From positions 102,692 to 166,691 of the forward strand of contig SCVB01000042.1 in assembly GCA_004296955.1 (NCBI GenBank): DNA of 64,000 nucleotides, read 5' to 3'. Every line of letters begins with the position of its first letter. The first letter of the stretch is position 1. The notes beneath the pieces were generated by a model, which worked only from the letters and a program-made list of their open reading frames with translations, did not search any database and was not told the origin of the DNA. Shown one piece after another: positions 23,288 to 32,213 of this stretch. The stretch is from Brevundimonas sp. Lineage in GTDB: Bacteria; Pseudomonadota; Alphaproteobacteria; Caulobacterales; Caulobacteraceae. Made by a program: the position numbers and the translations under genes.

Positions 23288-24727
23288 TTGGGCTTCGTGG
23301 TTTACGACACTGAAACGACGGGCTTGAAGCAAGGCTTTGACCAAATCGTTCAGTTCGCCGCCATCCTTACCGACGCTGATCTTGTCGAGTTGGATCGGTT
23401 TGAATTGCGCTGCCGACTGCAGCCGCACGTTATTCCTCATCCGTCGGCGTTGCTCGCAAACGGCATCTCAATCGGTCAACTGACCGACCCAAACCTGCCG
23501 TCGCACTACGACATGGTGGGAAGCATCCGTCGTCAGCTGGCCGCTTGGGGGCCTGCGATTTTCGTGGGCTACAACTCGATCCGGTTCGACGAAGAGATGC
23601 TGCGCCATGCCTTCTTCCAGAATCTGTTTCCAGCCTTCCTCACGACGATGCCGCCCAACTGTCGGGCGGACGCCATGAATCTGGTCTTGGCTGCCTGCGC
23701 GGCGCGACCGGCCAGCCTAAGCCTACCAATCGGTCCCGAGGGGCGTCCCACCTTCAAGCTCGCTGCGGTCGCTCAGGCGAATGGTCTTGAAGCAACACGC
23801 GCGCACGACGCGATGGGCGATGCCGAGATGACCCTGGAGCTGTGCCGCCGGGTCCAGGCCGGGTCTGACGATGTGTGGCAGCGCTTCGTCCGGTTTTCAA
23901 ACAAGGCGGTCGTGGCGGATTTCGTGCGGAATGAAAAATACTTCTTCCTCACAGAGTTCTTCGGCGGCGAAGCGACCCACCGTGTGGTCAGTAGGCTTGG
24001 GAGCGCGCCAAACGATAGCAATGGGCACCTGTGCTGGGATTTAGGGACGAACCCGGCCAGCTTGGCCGATATGGATGACCAGGCTCTCGACGAAGCAGTG
24101 TGCCGGCCAATGAGCCCTGTCCGTCGCCTTCGCGTCAACGCGGCCCCTAGCGTCTGCGCACATTGGGACGCGCCGGAGTGGCTTGAGTTCGACCGTGGGG
24201 TAGCCGAGTCCCGAGCGGCATGGTTGCAGGCGCACTCCGATGTCGTCGCCCGGGTCGTCGGCTTCTATGCAAAGAGATGGAAAGACGCGGAGCCATCAGT
24301 TCATCCCGAACTGCGGATGTACAGCGACCCGTTCCCAGGGCCTGCGGATGAGGCCCGGATGTGGAATTTTCACGAGTCCAGTAAGGCGCGAAGGCTTGGC
24401 TTGGTTCGAGATCTCGACGATGCCCGCCTCAGAACGTTCGGGCACCGGCTGGTTTACGCAGAGCACCGGTCGGCCCTTCCGGAAGCTGACAGGCTGAAGG
24501 CGGACCGGTGGCTCGCGAGTCGCTTGATTGAAGAGGCCGGTGGGCCCCTTACGCTGCCGGTCGCTATCGCGCTCGTGGATGAGGAGTGCGATCGCGTCAC
24601 AGGTGCTGAGCGCGACCTGTTGGTCGAATACAGGGCTTGGCTGAAAGCCCGCCTCGATCGAGCTTCGGCCCATCTCGGTGAACAACTCACGGGGCCGCTC
24701 TCCCATGGCTCACCGGCCTCGGAATAG
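23288..24727 (+). CDS. DEDDh 3'-5' exonuclease, exonuclease I (SbcB)-like
   Basis: The 479-residue protein starts 'VVYDTETTGL' (D and E of motif I), with 'NSIRFDEEML' (motif II) and 'HDAMGDAEMT' (H-x4-D motif III). The long remainder resembles the C-terminal half of exonuclease I rather than a polymerase epsilon subunit. It should digest single-stranded DNA 3' to 5'. I used the TTG at 23288, 10 bp after the ImmA stop; GTG at 23297 is equally possible. It appears co-transcribed with XRE-ImmA. A second, island-borne ExoI-like enzyme suggests a defence or anti-recombination role. Confidence 0.85.
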   Translation: MGFVVYDTETTGLKQGFDQIVQFAAILTDADLVELDRFELRCRLQPHVIPHPSALLANGISIGQLTDPNLPSHYDMVGSIRRQLAAWGPAIFVGYNSIRFDEEMLRHAFFQNLFPAFLTTMPPNCRADAMNLVLAACAARPASLSLPIGPEGRPTFKLAAVAQANGLEATRAHDAMGDAEMTLELCRRVQAGSDDVWQRFVRFSNKAVVADFVRNEKYFFLTEFFGGEATHRVVSRLGSAPNDSNGHLCWDLGTNPASLADMDDQALDEAVCRPMSPVRRLRVNAAPSVCAHWDAPEWLEFDRGVAESRAAWLQAHSDVVARVVGFYAKRWKDAEPSVHPELRMYSDPFPGPADEARMWNFHESSKARRLGLVRDLDDARLRTFGHRLVYAEHRSALPEADRLKADRWLASRLIEEAGGPLTLPVAIALVDEECDRVTGAERDLLVEYRAWLKARLDRASAHLGEQLTGPLSHGSPASE

Positions 24728-25023
24728 CAGCCTTCGGCGCGCAACCCCGTGGTGGCCAAGATTCGTCGGCGAGGAGATGCATGCGGGTTGGGATGTCGCG
24801 GCCGAGCTTGGCGATCGATGGCGACATGGCGTTCCGCCCCGGTCCGAGAGCGAATATTCCGAACCGCCGCAAGGAGTCAGAAGCCGATGCCAGGTTTCCG
24901 CAGTCCGGGGACCGGCCGCTTCTGAATCTTCTTCGACCTTCGGAACGGCCGCTGTTGGCAAGTTAGCAAGCTGCCCCCTCGTGGCGCTCGCCAAGCGCGG
25001 AAGTCGCCTGCTACGGTTCGTCA
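24728..25023. other. 296-bp spacer between exonuclease and hsdR
   Basis: Open frames here are short and overlap on both strands, without a ribosome-binding site or family likeness. I see no convincing gene. The hsdR promoter presumably lies in the second half, but I could not define -35 and -10 elements. Confidence 0.5.
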
Positions 25024-27396
25024 GTGGATACAGAGGCCGACACCTGTCGCAGGTTCATCGTCCCCATGCTGCAAGGTGCAGGCTGGGATGAGGCGCCGTG
25101 TGCGATCAACGAACAGCGCACCTTTACCGATGGTCGTGTCCTGTTTGTCCGTGGACACCCGAGGCGTGGTAAGCGCAAGCGTGCGGATTACATCCTGCGC
25201 TACCGCCCGGACTATCCAATCGCCGTGATAGAGGCAAAGGCGGAATACCGGTCCGCCAAGGACGGCGTGCAGCAGGCCCGCGACTATGCCGAGGTGCTCG
25301 GGCTTCGGTTCGCCTACGCTAGCAACGGCCGTGAGATCATCGAGATCGACATTGCGACTGGCACGGAGATCGAGCGCCGAGATTTCCCGACGCCCGCGGA
25401 ACTATGGAGCCGACAGCAGGCAGGTCTCAGCCTTCCGTCCGAGTCGGCAGAAACGACGTTGCTGACGCCCGGCTACCCGGACGCCGAACGTCCCCTGCGG
25501 TACTACCAGGAGATCGCGGTCAACCGTGCGTTGGAGGCCATCACGGCCGGGGATCGCCGGGTCCTCCTCAACTTATGCACAGGCGCCGGCAAGACGGCCG
25601 TGGCTTTCCAGACATGCTGGCGGCTTTGGTCGGCCGGGTGGAACAAGCGCGGCAATCACAGGAAGCCGAAGATCCTTTTCCTCGCCGATCGCAACGTCCT
25701 CGTCGATGACCCCATGGCGAAGACGTTCGCGCCTTTTGGAGACGCCCGCTTCAAGCTGGAGGGCGGCAACGTCAGCCATGGGCGTGACATCTACTTCGCG
25801 ATCTACCAAGCCATCGCCCGCGATGAGCGCCGCCCCGGCCTCTACAAAGAGTTCGCGCGGGACTTCTTCGACCTGATCATCATCGACGAATGCCACAGGG
25901 GCAGCGCGCGGGACGACAGCACCTGGCGCGAAATCCTTGAGTGGTTCGAGCCGGCCTATCAGCTCGGCATGACCGCGACGCCCCTCCGGGAAGAGAGCCG
26001 GGACACCTACTCCTATTTCGGTTCGCCCCTGTACACCTACTCGCTCGCTCAAGGTATCGAGGACGGGTTCCTTGCGCCATACCGCGTGCATCGGATCGTC
26101 ACCGATCTGGATGCGGTCGGCTGGCGCCCGACGGTCGGCGAGCTCGACCGGTTCGGCCGACCTGTCCCGGACGAAGAGTATCAGACGCGCGACTTCGAGA
26201 GGGTCGTTGCGCTGCGGGCGAGAACCGAGGCTATCGCGCGCCACCTGACCAACTTCCTGAAGAACACCGACCGCTTCGCCAAGACCATCGTCTTCTGCGT
26301 TGATCAGGACCACGCCAGCGAGATGCGCCAGGCGCTGATCAACCTGAACAGCGATCTGGTCGCCAAGCACCCAGACTATGTGGCGCGCGTGACGGCGGAT
26401 GAAGGGGACATCGGCAAGGGTAAGCTCAGCCGCTTCCAAGACCTCGAAACCGAGACGCCGGTGATCCTCACTACGTCGCAGCTACTCACTACTGGCGTGG
26501 ACGCGCCGACCTGCAAGAACGTCGTCCTAGCTCGCGTGGTAGGCTCGATGGCCGAGTTCAAGCAGATTATCGGGCGCGGGACGCGGCTGCGCGAGGATTA
26601 CGGCAAGCTGTGGTTCAACATCCTGGACTACACGGGCACCGCCACCGACAAATTCGCCGATCCGGCCTTCGATGGCGATCCGGTCGCGTCCATCCAAACC
26701 GAAATCGACGACACGGGTGCCATCGTGACCGAGGTCGAGGAAGAGGGCGCCGACTGGCAGGACGACGGTCCGCACGGTGATGATGGGCCGATCGTCTTGT
26801 CCCCCGACGAAGATGACGGCTTGCCGCGCAAGCTCTTCGTGGATGGCGGCGCCGTCGAGGTGGTTGCCCACCTCGTCTATGACCTCGACGCAGACGGCAA
26901 ACGTCTGACTTGCCGCAAGCTAACCGACTGGACGGGCGAGAAGGTACGTACGCTCTACGCAACGCCAGCGGCGTTCCGCGCGGAATGGGCGATGGCCGAC
27001 AAGCGGGCTGCCATCATCGAAGCCTTGGCGGAACGCGGCATTGATCTGGGCACCTTGCTTGCCGAAGCGGAGCGGCCCGACGACGACCCGTTCGACCTCC
27101 TGTGCCACTTGGCGTGGAACGCTCCGACACACACGCGCCGGGAACGGGCGGAACGTCTGCGTTCGGCCGAGCCCGACCTGTTTACCCGCTACGGTGATGA
27201 CGCTAAAGCGGTGCTCGACGCGCTTCTGGAGAAGTATGCGGCCGGCGGTCCAGACCAGCTCGCGCTCCCTGCGGCGCTCAAGGTTGCCCCGGTCTCGGAC
27301 TTCGGCAACCCCAGCGAGATCGCTAGGCGATTCGGCGGGCCGGACCGCTTGCGGGAGGCAGTAGCTGAACTTAGCGAGCGGCTCTACGCTGCGTAA
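25024..27396 (+). CDS. hsdR: Type I restriction endonuclease, R subunit
   Basis: The 790-residue protein has an N-terminal PD-(D/E)xK nuclease (D55 in 'ADYIL', E70-A-K72), a Walker A 'CTGAGKT' near residue 190 and a DEAD-type box 'IIDECHRGS' near 287. Further helicase motifs include 'GMTATPLREES' and 'IIGRGTRLRED', followed by an EcoEI-type C-terminal region. It translocates and cuts unmethylated foreign DNA as part of the R2M2S complex. The GTG at 25024 is the first start consistent with the family's N-terminus. An acidic stretch near residues 570-600 is probably a linker. hsdM follows 11-20 bp later. Confidence 0.96.
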   Translation: MDTEADTCRRFIVPMLQGAGWDEAPCAINEQRTFTDGRVLFVRGHPRRGKRKRADYILRYRPDYPIAVIEAKAEYRSAKDGVQQARDYAEVLGLRFAYASNGREIIEIDIATGTEIERRDFPTPAELWSRQQAGLSLPSESAETTLLTPGYPDAERPLRYYQEIAVNRALEAITAGDRRVLLNLCTGAGKTAVAFQTCWRLWSAGWNKRGNHRKPKILFLADRNVLVDDPMAKTFAPFGDARFKLEGGNVSHGRDIYFAIYQAIARDERRPGLYKEFARDFFDLIIIDECHRGSARDDSTWREILEWFEPAYQLGMTATPLREESRDTYSYFGSPLYTYSLAQGIEDGFLAPYRVHRIVTDLDAVGWRPTVGELDRFGRPVPDEEYQTRDFERVVALRARTEAIARHLTNFLKNTDRFAKTIVFCVDQDHASEMRQALINLNSDLVAKHPDYVARVTADEGDIGKGKLSRFQDLETETPVILTTSQLLTTGVDAPTCKNVVLARVVGSMAEFKQIIGRGTRLREDYGKLWFNILDYTGTATDKFADPAFDGDPVASIQTEIDDTGAIVTEVEEEGADWQDDGPHGDDGPIVLSPDEDDGLPRKLFVDGGAVEVVAHLVYDLDADGKRLTCRKLTDWTGEKVRTLYATPAAFRAEWAMADKRAAIIEALAERGIDLGTLLAEAERPDDDPFDLLCHLAWNAPTHTRRERAERLRSAEPDLFTRYGDDAKAVLDALLEKYAAGGPDQLALPAALKVAPVSDFGNPSEIARRFGGPDRLREAVAELSERLYAA

Positions 27397-27416
27397 ACTT
27401 CAATTGATTGTTCAGT

Positions 27417-28973
27417 ATGGTTCGCCCCAAGAAGACTGTCGCTCCCCAGAACACAGTTCAGCGCCTCGATAGCGTAATCAAGTCTGCGCGCCAGAAGATG
27501 CGTAAGGACCGCGAACTCAAGACAGACATTACGCGGCTTCCCACGCTTACGTGGTTGATGTTCTTGAAATTCTTGGATGACCTAGAAACAATGCAGGCCG
27601 ATGAGGCGGTGCTTGCCGGCGCTCCCTATCACGATCTCCTTGAACCTCCATACCGCTGGCGGGACTGGGCAAAGGATTCCGCCGGAATCACGGGCCCTGA
27701 TCTCCTGAGCTTCATCAACGATGATCGCTGCATTAGGCCTGACGGTACGCGCGGGGCGGGTCTTTTCCGCTATCTGCGCGACCTTCGGAGCGATGGAAAC
27801 GGTACAGCCCGGCGCAATGTCATCTCGGCTGTGTTCCGCGACCTGCGTAACCACGCTACCAGCGGTTACGTCCTTCGGGACGTCATCAACTTAGTTGAAA
27901 AGATCCATTTCAACAGCAGCGAAGATGTTCAGGTCTTGGGGCGCATGTACGAAAACATGCTCCGAGAAATGCGGGACGCGGCGGGGCAGAATGGCGAGTT
28001 CTACACCCCGCGCCCAATTGTCCGCTTCATGGTGGATCGCCTCGATCCCAAGTTGGGAGAGACCGTGCTAGATCCGGCGTGCGGGACGGGCGGCTTTCTT
28101 GCCGCAGCGTACGACCATCTGAAGCGACAAGCTGACACTGTCGAGAAGCGCGATGTGCTTCAAACGAAATCCTTGAAGGGCGGCGAGGCTTCTTCCCTTC
28201 CCTTCCTGCTCGCCCAGATGAACCTGCTCCTGCACGGCCTGGACGCTCCAAACATCGAGTTCGGCAACGCGCTGAGGCACCGCCTGTCCGAAATCGGTGA
28301 GCGGGATCGGGTGGAGGTGATCCTTTCGAACCCGCCATTCGGCGGCGAGGAAGAGGCCGGCATCCTCGCCAACTTCCCCGAGGATCGCCGTACAGCCGAG
28401 ACCGCGCTCCTGTTCCTTCAGCTGATCATGCGGCGGCTGAAGCGTGGCGGGAAGGGCCGAGCGGCGGTTGTCGTGCCGCATGGCGTGCTATTCGGCGACG
28501 GGGTGGCTGCGCGGATCAAGGCCGACCTTTTGGAGCGGTTCAACCTGCACACCGTCGTGCGACTCCCGGAGGGCGTGTTCGCCCCGTACACCGACATCGC
28601 GACCAATCTGCTTTTCTTCGACACGACCGGGCCAACCGCGGACATCGACTATTGGGAACAGCCCGCGCCCGAGGGCCGGAAGAAGTACTCCAAGACCGCG
28701 CCGCTGCAAGTGGAGGACCTAGAAGGACTCACCACTTGGTGGACGACGCGCGAGGAGGGTCCCCGCGCCTGGCGCGTTAGCGGCCCTGCGCTGATCGAGC
28801 GCGATGAGGCCGGGCAGGTGAGGGCCGTCAATCTCGACCTGAAGAACCCGAAAGCGAAGGCGGCGGAGGACCATCGGTCGCCAGCCGAGATCATTGAGAG
28901 CGCGATCGCCAGGGAGCATCAAGTGTTGGCTGTCTTGAAGGAGATCAAGGCCTTGGTGGCGGAGCGCGAATAG
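27417..28973 (+). CDS. hsdM: Type I restriction-modification DNA methyltransferase, M subunit
   Basis: The 518-residue protein shows the N6-adenine methyltransferase motifs: motif I 'VLDPACGTGG' near residue 218 and motif IV 'NPPFGGEE' near 304, with the HsdM N-terminal helical domain and 'NGEFYTPRPIVRFMV' before motif I. It methylates the sequence specified by HsdS and forms the core of the restriction complex. I prefer ATG at 27417; a TTG three codons earlier (27408) is also open. The stop lies three bases before the hsdS start. Confidence 0.96.
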   Translation: MVRPKKTVAPQNTVQRLDSVIKSARQKMRKDRELKTDITRLPTLTWLMFLKFLDDLETMQADEAVLAGAPYHDLLEPPYRWRDWAKDSAGITGPDLLSFINDDRCIRPDGTRGAGLFRYLRDLRSDGNGTARRNVISAVFRDLRNHATSGYVLRDVINLVEKIHFNSSEDVQVLGRMYENMLREMRDAAGQNGEFYTPRPIVRFMVDRLDPKLGETVLDPACGTGGFLAAAYDHLKRQADTVEKRDVLQTKSLKGGEASSLPFLLAQMNLLLHGLDAPNIEFGNALRHRLSEIGERDRVEVILSNPPFGGEEEAGILANFPEDRRTAETALLFLQLIMRRLKRGGKGRAAVVVPHGVLFGDGVAARIKADLLERFNLHTVVRLPEGVFAPYTDIATNLLFFDTTGPTADIDYWEQPAPEGRKKYSKTAPLQVEDLEGLTTWWTTREEGPRAWRVSGPALIERDEAGQVRAVNLDLKNPKAKAAEDHRSPAEIIESAIAREHQVLAVLKEIKALVAERE

Positions 28974-28976
28974 GCT

Positions 28977-30122
28977 GTGCCGCGCTTTCCTCTCGTCCCA
29001 TTGGGTGAACTGATCACCTACGCGCCGGACCCTCATGAGGTGGATCCTGACAGCAAGTATCCGATCGCGGGTGTCTATGGATTCGGTCGCGGCATGATTC
29101 AGCGCGCGGCGGTAGCTGGGGGCGAGATAGCCGCTGCTCAGTTGTTTCGAATCCGAGCGGGGCAGTTCATCTATAGCCGCTTGAAGTCTTTCGAAGGCGC
29201 CTATTCGATTGTGTCTCCAGAGGTCGATGGCTATTTCGTCTCGAACGAATTTCCCACCTTCGACATAGATCGTGAACGAATTGAGCCCGCATTTCTCGGG
29301 TGGTACTTCAAGCAGCACTGCGTCTGGCAGCAGCTAGCGTCGGACGGCAGGGGAATCGGTGCCCGCCGAGAAAGGCTGCATCCCAAACGTCTTTTCGATC
29401 ACGCAATCCCCGTTCCGACGCTTGAGGAGCAACGCAGGGTCATCGCGCGATTGGAATTGGCTGCGGCGGCTGTGGCGAACCGTAAAGTCGGCGCCGATGC
29501 CGCCGAGACGGAAATCTCTGCGACCCTTCGGGCGGCGTTCGCCAGGATCATCTCAGACGCAACCCGCGCCCGCATGGGCGACGTCGCTCCTTTGATTCGT
29601 CGACCTGTCGACATCGACCCTGACGCCAAATATCCAGAACTCGGCGTGCGCTCGTTCGGCAAAGGAACCTTTCACAAGGCACCGCTCGCCGGCATCGATG
29701 TCGGGACAAAGAAGCTCTTCTATGTCGCGGCTGGCGATCTCCTGTTCAACATCGTCTTCGCTTGGGAGGGCGCGGTCGCAGTCGCCGCTGAAAGCGATGC
29801 AGGGCGTGTGGGTTCACATCGGTTCCTGACACGCGTCGTTGACCCGGATCGCTCAACCGCCGACTTTCTTAGGTACTGGTTCTTAAGCGAGGAAGGCTTA
29901 CTGGCGCTGAATAGGGCGTCCCCCGGTGGCGCGGGCCGTAACCGCACCCTTGGCATTAAAGCGCTGGAAGCTATCCAGGTTCCTACGCCCTCGCTCGATG
30001 CCCAGCAGTGGTTTGATGACGTTCAAGCAAGGGCCCGCGCAGCCCGCCGCGCGCAGGCGGATGCAGCAGCCGACCTTGATCGACTGCTTCCTGCGATGCT
30101 GCATGAGGTGTTTGGCGAGTAA
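28977..30122 (+). CDS. hsdS: Type I restriction-modification specificity subunit
   Basis: The 381-residue protein has two target-recognition halves separated by helical spacers. Each half begins with a related segment ('DPDSKYPIAGVYGFGRG' near residue 21 and 'DPDAKYPELGVRSFGKG' near 211), showing internal duplication. 'EEQRRVIARLELAAAAV' is the central conserved helix. It sets the DNA sequence recognised by both restriction and modification. It starts with GTG right after hsdM. Complete and apparently functional. Confidence 0.93.
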   Translation: MPRFPLVPLGELITYAPDPHEVDPDSKYPIAGVYGFGRGMIQRAAVAGGEIAAAQLFRIRAGQFIYSRLKSFEGAYSIVSPEVDGYFVSNEFPTFDIDRERIEPAFLGWYFKQHCVWQQLASDGRGIGARRERLHPKRLFDHAIPVPTLEEQRRVIARLELAAAAVANRKVGADAAETEISATLRAAFARIISDATRARMGDVAPLIRRPVDIDPDAKYPELGVRSFGKGTFHKAPLAGIDVGTKKLFYVAAGDLLFNIVFAWEGAVAVAAESDAGRVGSHRFLTRVVDPDRSTADFLRYWFLSEEGLLALNRASPGGAGRNRTLGIKALEAIQVPTPSLDAQQWFDDVQARARAARRAQADAAADLDRLLPAMLHEVFGE

Positions 30123-30175
30123 GCGTCGGACTTGCAAACTATAGTTGCTCCCCCCAATCTCGGTCGGGGGCTTCA

Positions 30176-31822
30176 ATGACCGACAAGACCCAAAACCTGT
30201 CCATACGGCTGATCAGAGCCGATTATACGCCGGAGAAGGCAGTCCGGTCTGGAGTAACCCTGAAGGATTGGGCACGCCTTGCGGGCGCCAAGATCGCCCT
30301 GGGTTCTGCTGGGGGCGACGCTCCGCGTTGGGCCGAGTTTCTAGACTTGGCTCCGGAGGACAAGAACACGCTGCGGCAGCGATCTTCGTTTGGGCTTGTG
30401 TTTCTCCCAGTGGACGGGCGGTGGTTCGCGGTGTCGTTTGGCCACGGACACTCGAAGATCGACCCCTTATCGCTTGAGCAAGACTTCGGACTGCGCGTCG
30501 TTCTCAACGCCGTTGACCACAAGAAGCTTCGCAGCGCCGATCTGAGCACGCCCGATGCAAACACGTTGAGCCGCCGTTCGCAGACGAGCCGCGCATCGGA
30601 AAGGTCCGCTTTCGAGATCGATCCCGAGCGGGACATCGTGCGTGGTCTGTTGGGTGAGCCGAAGGACAAGACCTTCGCCACCAAGATCAGCGGCGGAGAT
30701 GCGCTCTCCCTGCGGCGCAAAATCAAGGTCGATGATCTCCCCGCAGCCTGCTCGCGCGCGCTGAAGCTGGCGGCCGCAGACGAATACAAGGAAGAGTTCG
30801 GCTGGATCGACCAGATCAAGCATGTCCGCGAGGCTGACGTACTAGCAAAGCTCACCGGCTCTTTGGTCCAAGCTCTCGACGAGGCGCTGAAGGATCCAAG
30901 CAAAGGCGATGATCTCGGGCTCGCCTATCCGGCAATCTACGATCCAGATCGCGCCAGCAGAGTTAGGTTTCGGGGTTACGGGAGTTCGGACCATTTCCCG
31001 GATTTGGAAATCTCCCACTACCTGGACGGTCTAAGATCGAAGGGCATCACGTCCTATGTGGAGGGCTTCCTGCGGAAGCACTCCGTGGAGGAATGCGACG
31101 ACGACGGCGCCCCTTCAGGGGGAGCATGGCCTGTGCAGGACTGCCTAGTTTATGAGTTGGAGCTAGACGGACAACGATTCACCCTCTCGGGCGGACGTTG
31201 GTATCGGATCGATCCGGACCTGGCGAATGAGGTCCGAGACTACTTCGACAACATAGAGAAAGTTGAACTGCCGCCAGCCCAAGCGGGTGACAATGAGAAG
31301 ACGTATAACGCCCGTGTCGCGGCAGCGAACGCCGATTTGCTTTGCATGGACGTCAAGCTGGTCAAGCCAAGCGACGCCTCATCTCCAATTGAGGTCTGCG
31401 ATTTCCTGGGTGCGGACGGTCGTCTCATCCACATCAAGGACAAAACGGAATCGTCGCGTCTGAGCCACCTATTTAATCAGGGCCTTGTTTCTGCGATCGT
31501 ACTCAAGCGGGACGCGCCCTTTCGGGATCGAGTCCTCGCCGAGGTCGCAAAGCAGCCAGGCGGCGGAGCCTTCTCGACAGCGGTTGCCGCCAGCAACGCT
31601 CCGTTCGATGCCGACAGGCACAAGGTTGTCTTTGGGGTTTTGACGACCACGCCCGAAGGCAAGGCGCCACAACTGCCCTTCTTCAGCCTCATCAGCCTTC
31701 GGCATGCCGCGCGGCGGATCGCGGATGAGCTTGGCTACAAGGTCGCGTTTTCCTGGGTCCGAAAGCCGGGCGTAGGGGTGGGGAAGAAGCGAAAACGCGC
31801 TGGCGGAACGACCACCACCTAG
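30176..31822 (+). CDS. TIGR04141-type sporadically distributed protein
   Basis: The 548-residue protein resembles the TIGR04141/DUF6119 family: N-terminal 'LSIRLIRADYTPEKAVR', 'GRWFAVSFGHGHSKI' near residue 82, and 'EVCDFLGADGRLIHIKDKTESSRLSHLFNQG' split over the C-terminal half, which recalls a degenerate restriction-endonuclease-like core (D...K-x-K). This family is patchily distributed and often sits in defence islands near type I systems. No experimental function is known to me. It follows hsdS by 53 bp and is probably co-expressed. Confidence 0.8.
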   Translation: MTDKTQNLSIRLIRADYTPEKAVRSGVTLKDWARLAGAKIALGSAGGDAPRWAEFLDLAPEDKNTLRQRSSFGLVFLPVDGRWFAVSFGHGHSKIDPLSLEQDFGLRVVLNAVDHKKLRSADLSTPDANTLSRRSQTSRASERSAFEIDPERDIVRGLLGEPKDKTFATKISGGDALSLRRKIKVDDLPAACSRALKLAAADEYKEEFGWIDQIKHVREADVLAKLTGSLVQALDEALKDPSKGDDLGLAYPAIYDPDRASRVRFRGYGSSDHFPDLEISHYLDGLRSKGITSYVEGFLRKHSVEECDDDGAPSGGAWPVQDCLVYELELDGQRFTLSGGRWYRIDPDLANEVRDYFDNIEKVELPPAQAGDNEKTYNARVAAANADLLCMDVKLVKPSDASSPIEVCDFLGADGRLIHIKDKTESSRLSHLFNQGLVSAIVLKRDAPFRDRVLAEVAKQPGGGAFSTAVAASNAPFDADRHKVVFGVLTTTPEGKAPQLPFFSLISLRHAARRIADELGYKVAFSWVRKPGVGVGKKRKRAGGTTTT

Positions 31823-31956
31823 TGAGTGAACGTCGCGTTCCGGGCAGCACCCCAATGACCGCTCATGGCGCGAAAACGACGTCTTCGAGATGGGAAGCGA
31901 GGGAAGGCGACGGACCCCGGTCTTGCACCCGCGCGGCTTTTGCGCGTTCTACACGT

Positions 31957-32205
31957 ATGGGGAAATACGATCCGTTGCGGGACTATCTGAGGCGCCAGCA
32001 GGCAGGCGAGTTCGAACTCACTTTTGCCGAGATCGAGCGAAAGCTCGGCGCGCTGCTGCCGAACAGCGCCAACCGCCCGCAATGGTGGACCAATGTCACG
32101 GACCCCAGCGGCTCCAATGTCCAGCGCGAGGCTTGGCGCGCTGCGGGGTTCGAAGCCTTCCTGGTGGCGGGCCGGGACCGGGTCCGCTTCCGCAGGGTTC
32201 AGTAG
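31957..32205 (+). CDS. Small DUF7662-like protein
   Basis: The 82-residue product starts 'MGKYDPLRDYLRRQQ', continues with 'LTFAEIERKLGALLP' and 'RPQWWTN', and ends 'RVRFRRVQ'. This pattern matches small proteins annotated as DUF7662, which occur alone or within DNA-modification operons and probably bind nucleic acid. The ATG at 31957 is chosen from the family-like N-terminus; the frame is open from 31822 but that extension looks non-coding. The 134 bp before it contains nothing else recognisable. Confidence 0.68.
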   Translation: MGKYDPLRDYLRRQQAGEFELTFAEIERKLGALLPNSANRPQWWTNVTDPSGSNVQREAWRAAGFEAFLVAGRDRVRFRRVQ

Positions 32206-32213
32206 TCGACGCA

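Noticed and set aside
24728-25023. Small gene before hsdR
   Set aside because: Overlapping short frames on both strands with no ribosome-binding site or conserved-looking composition.
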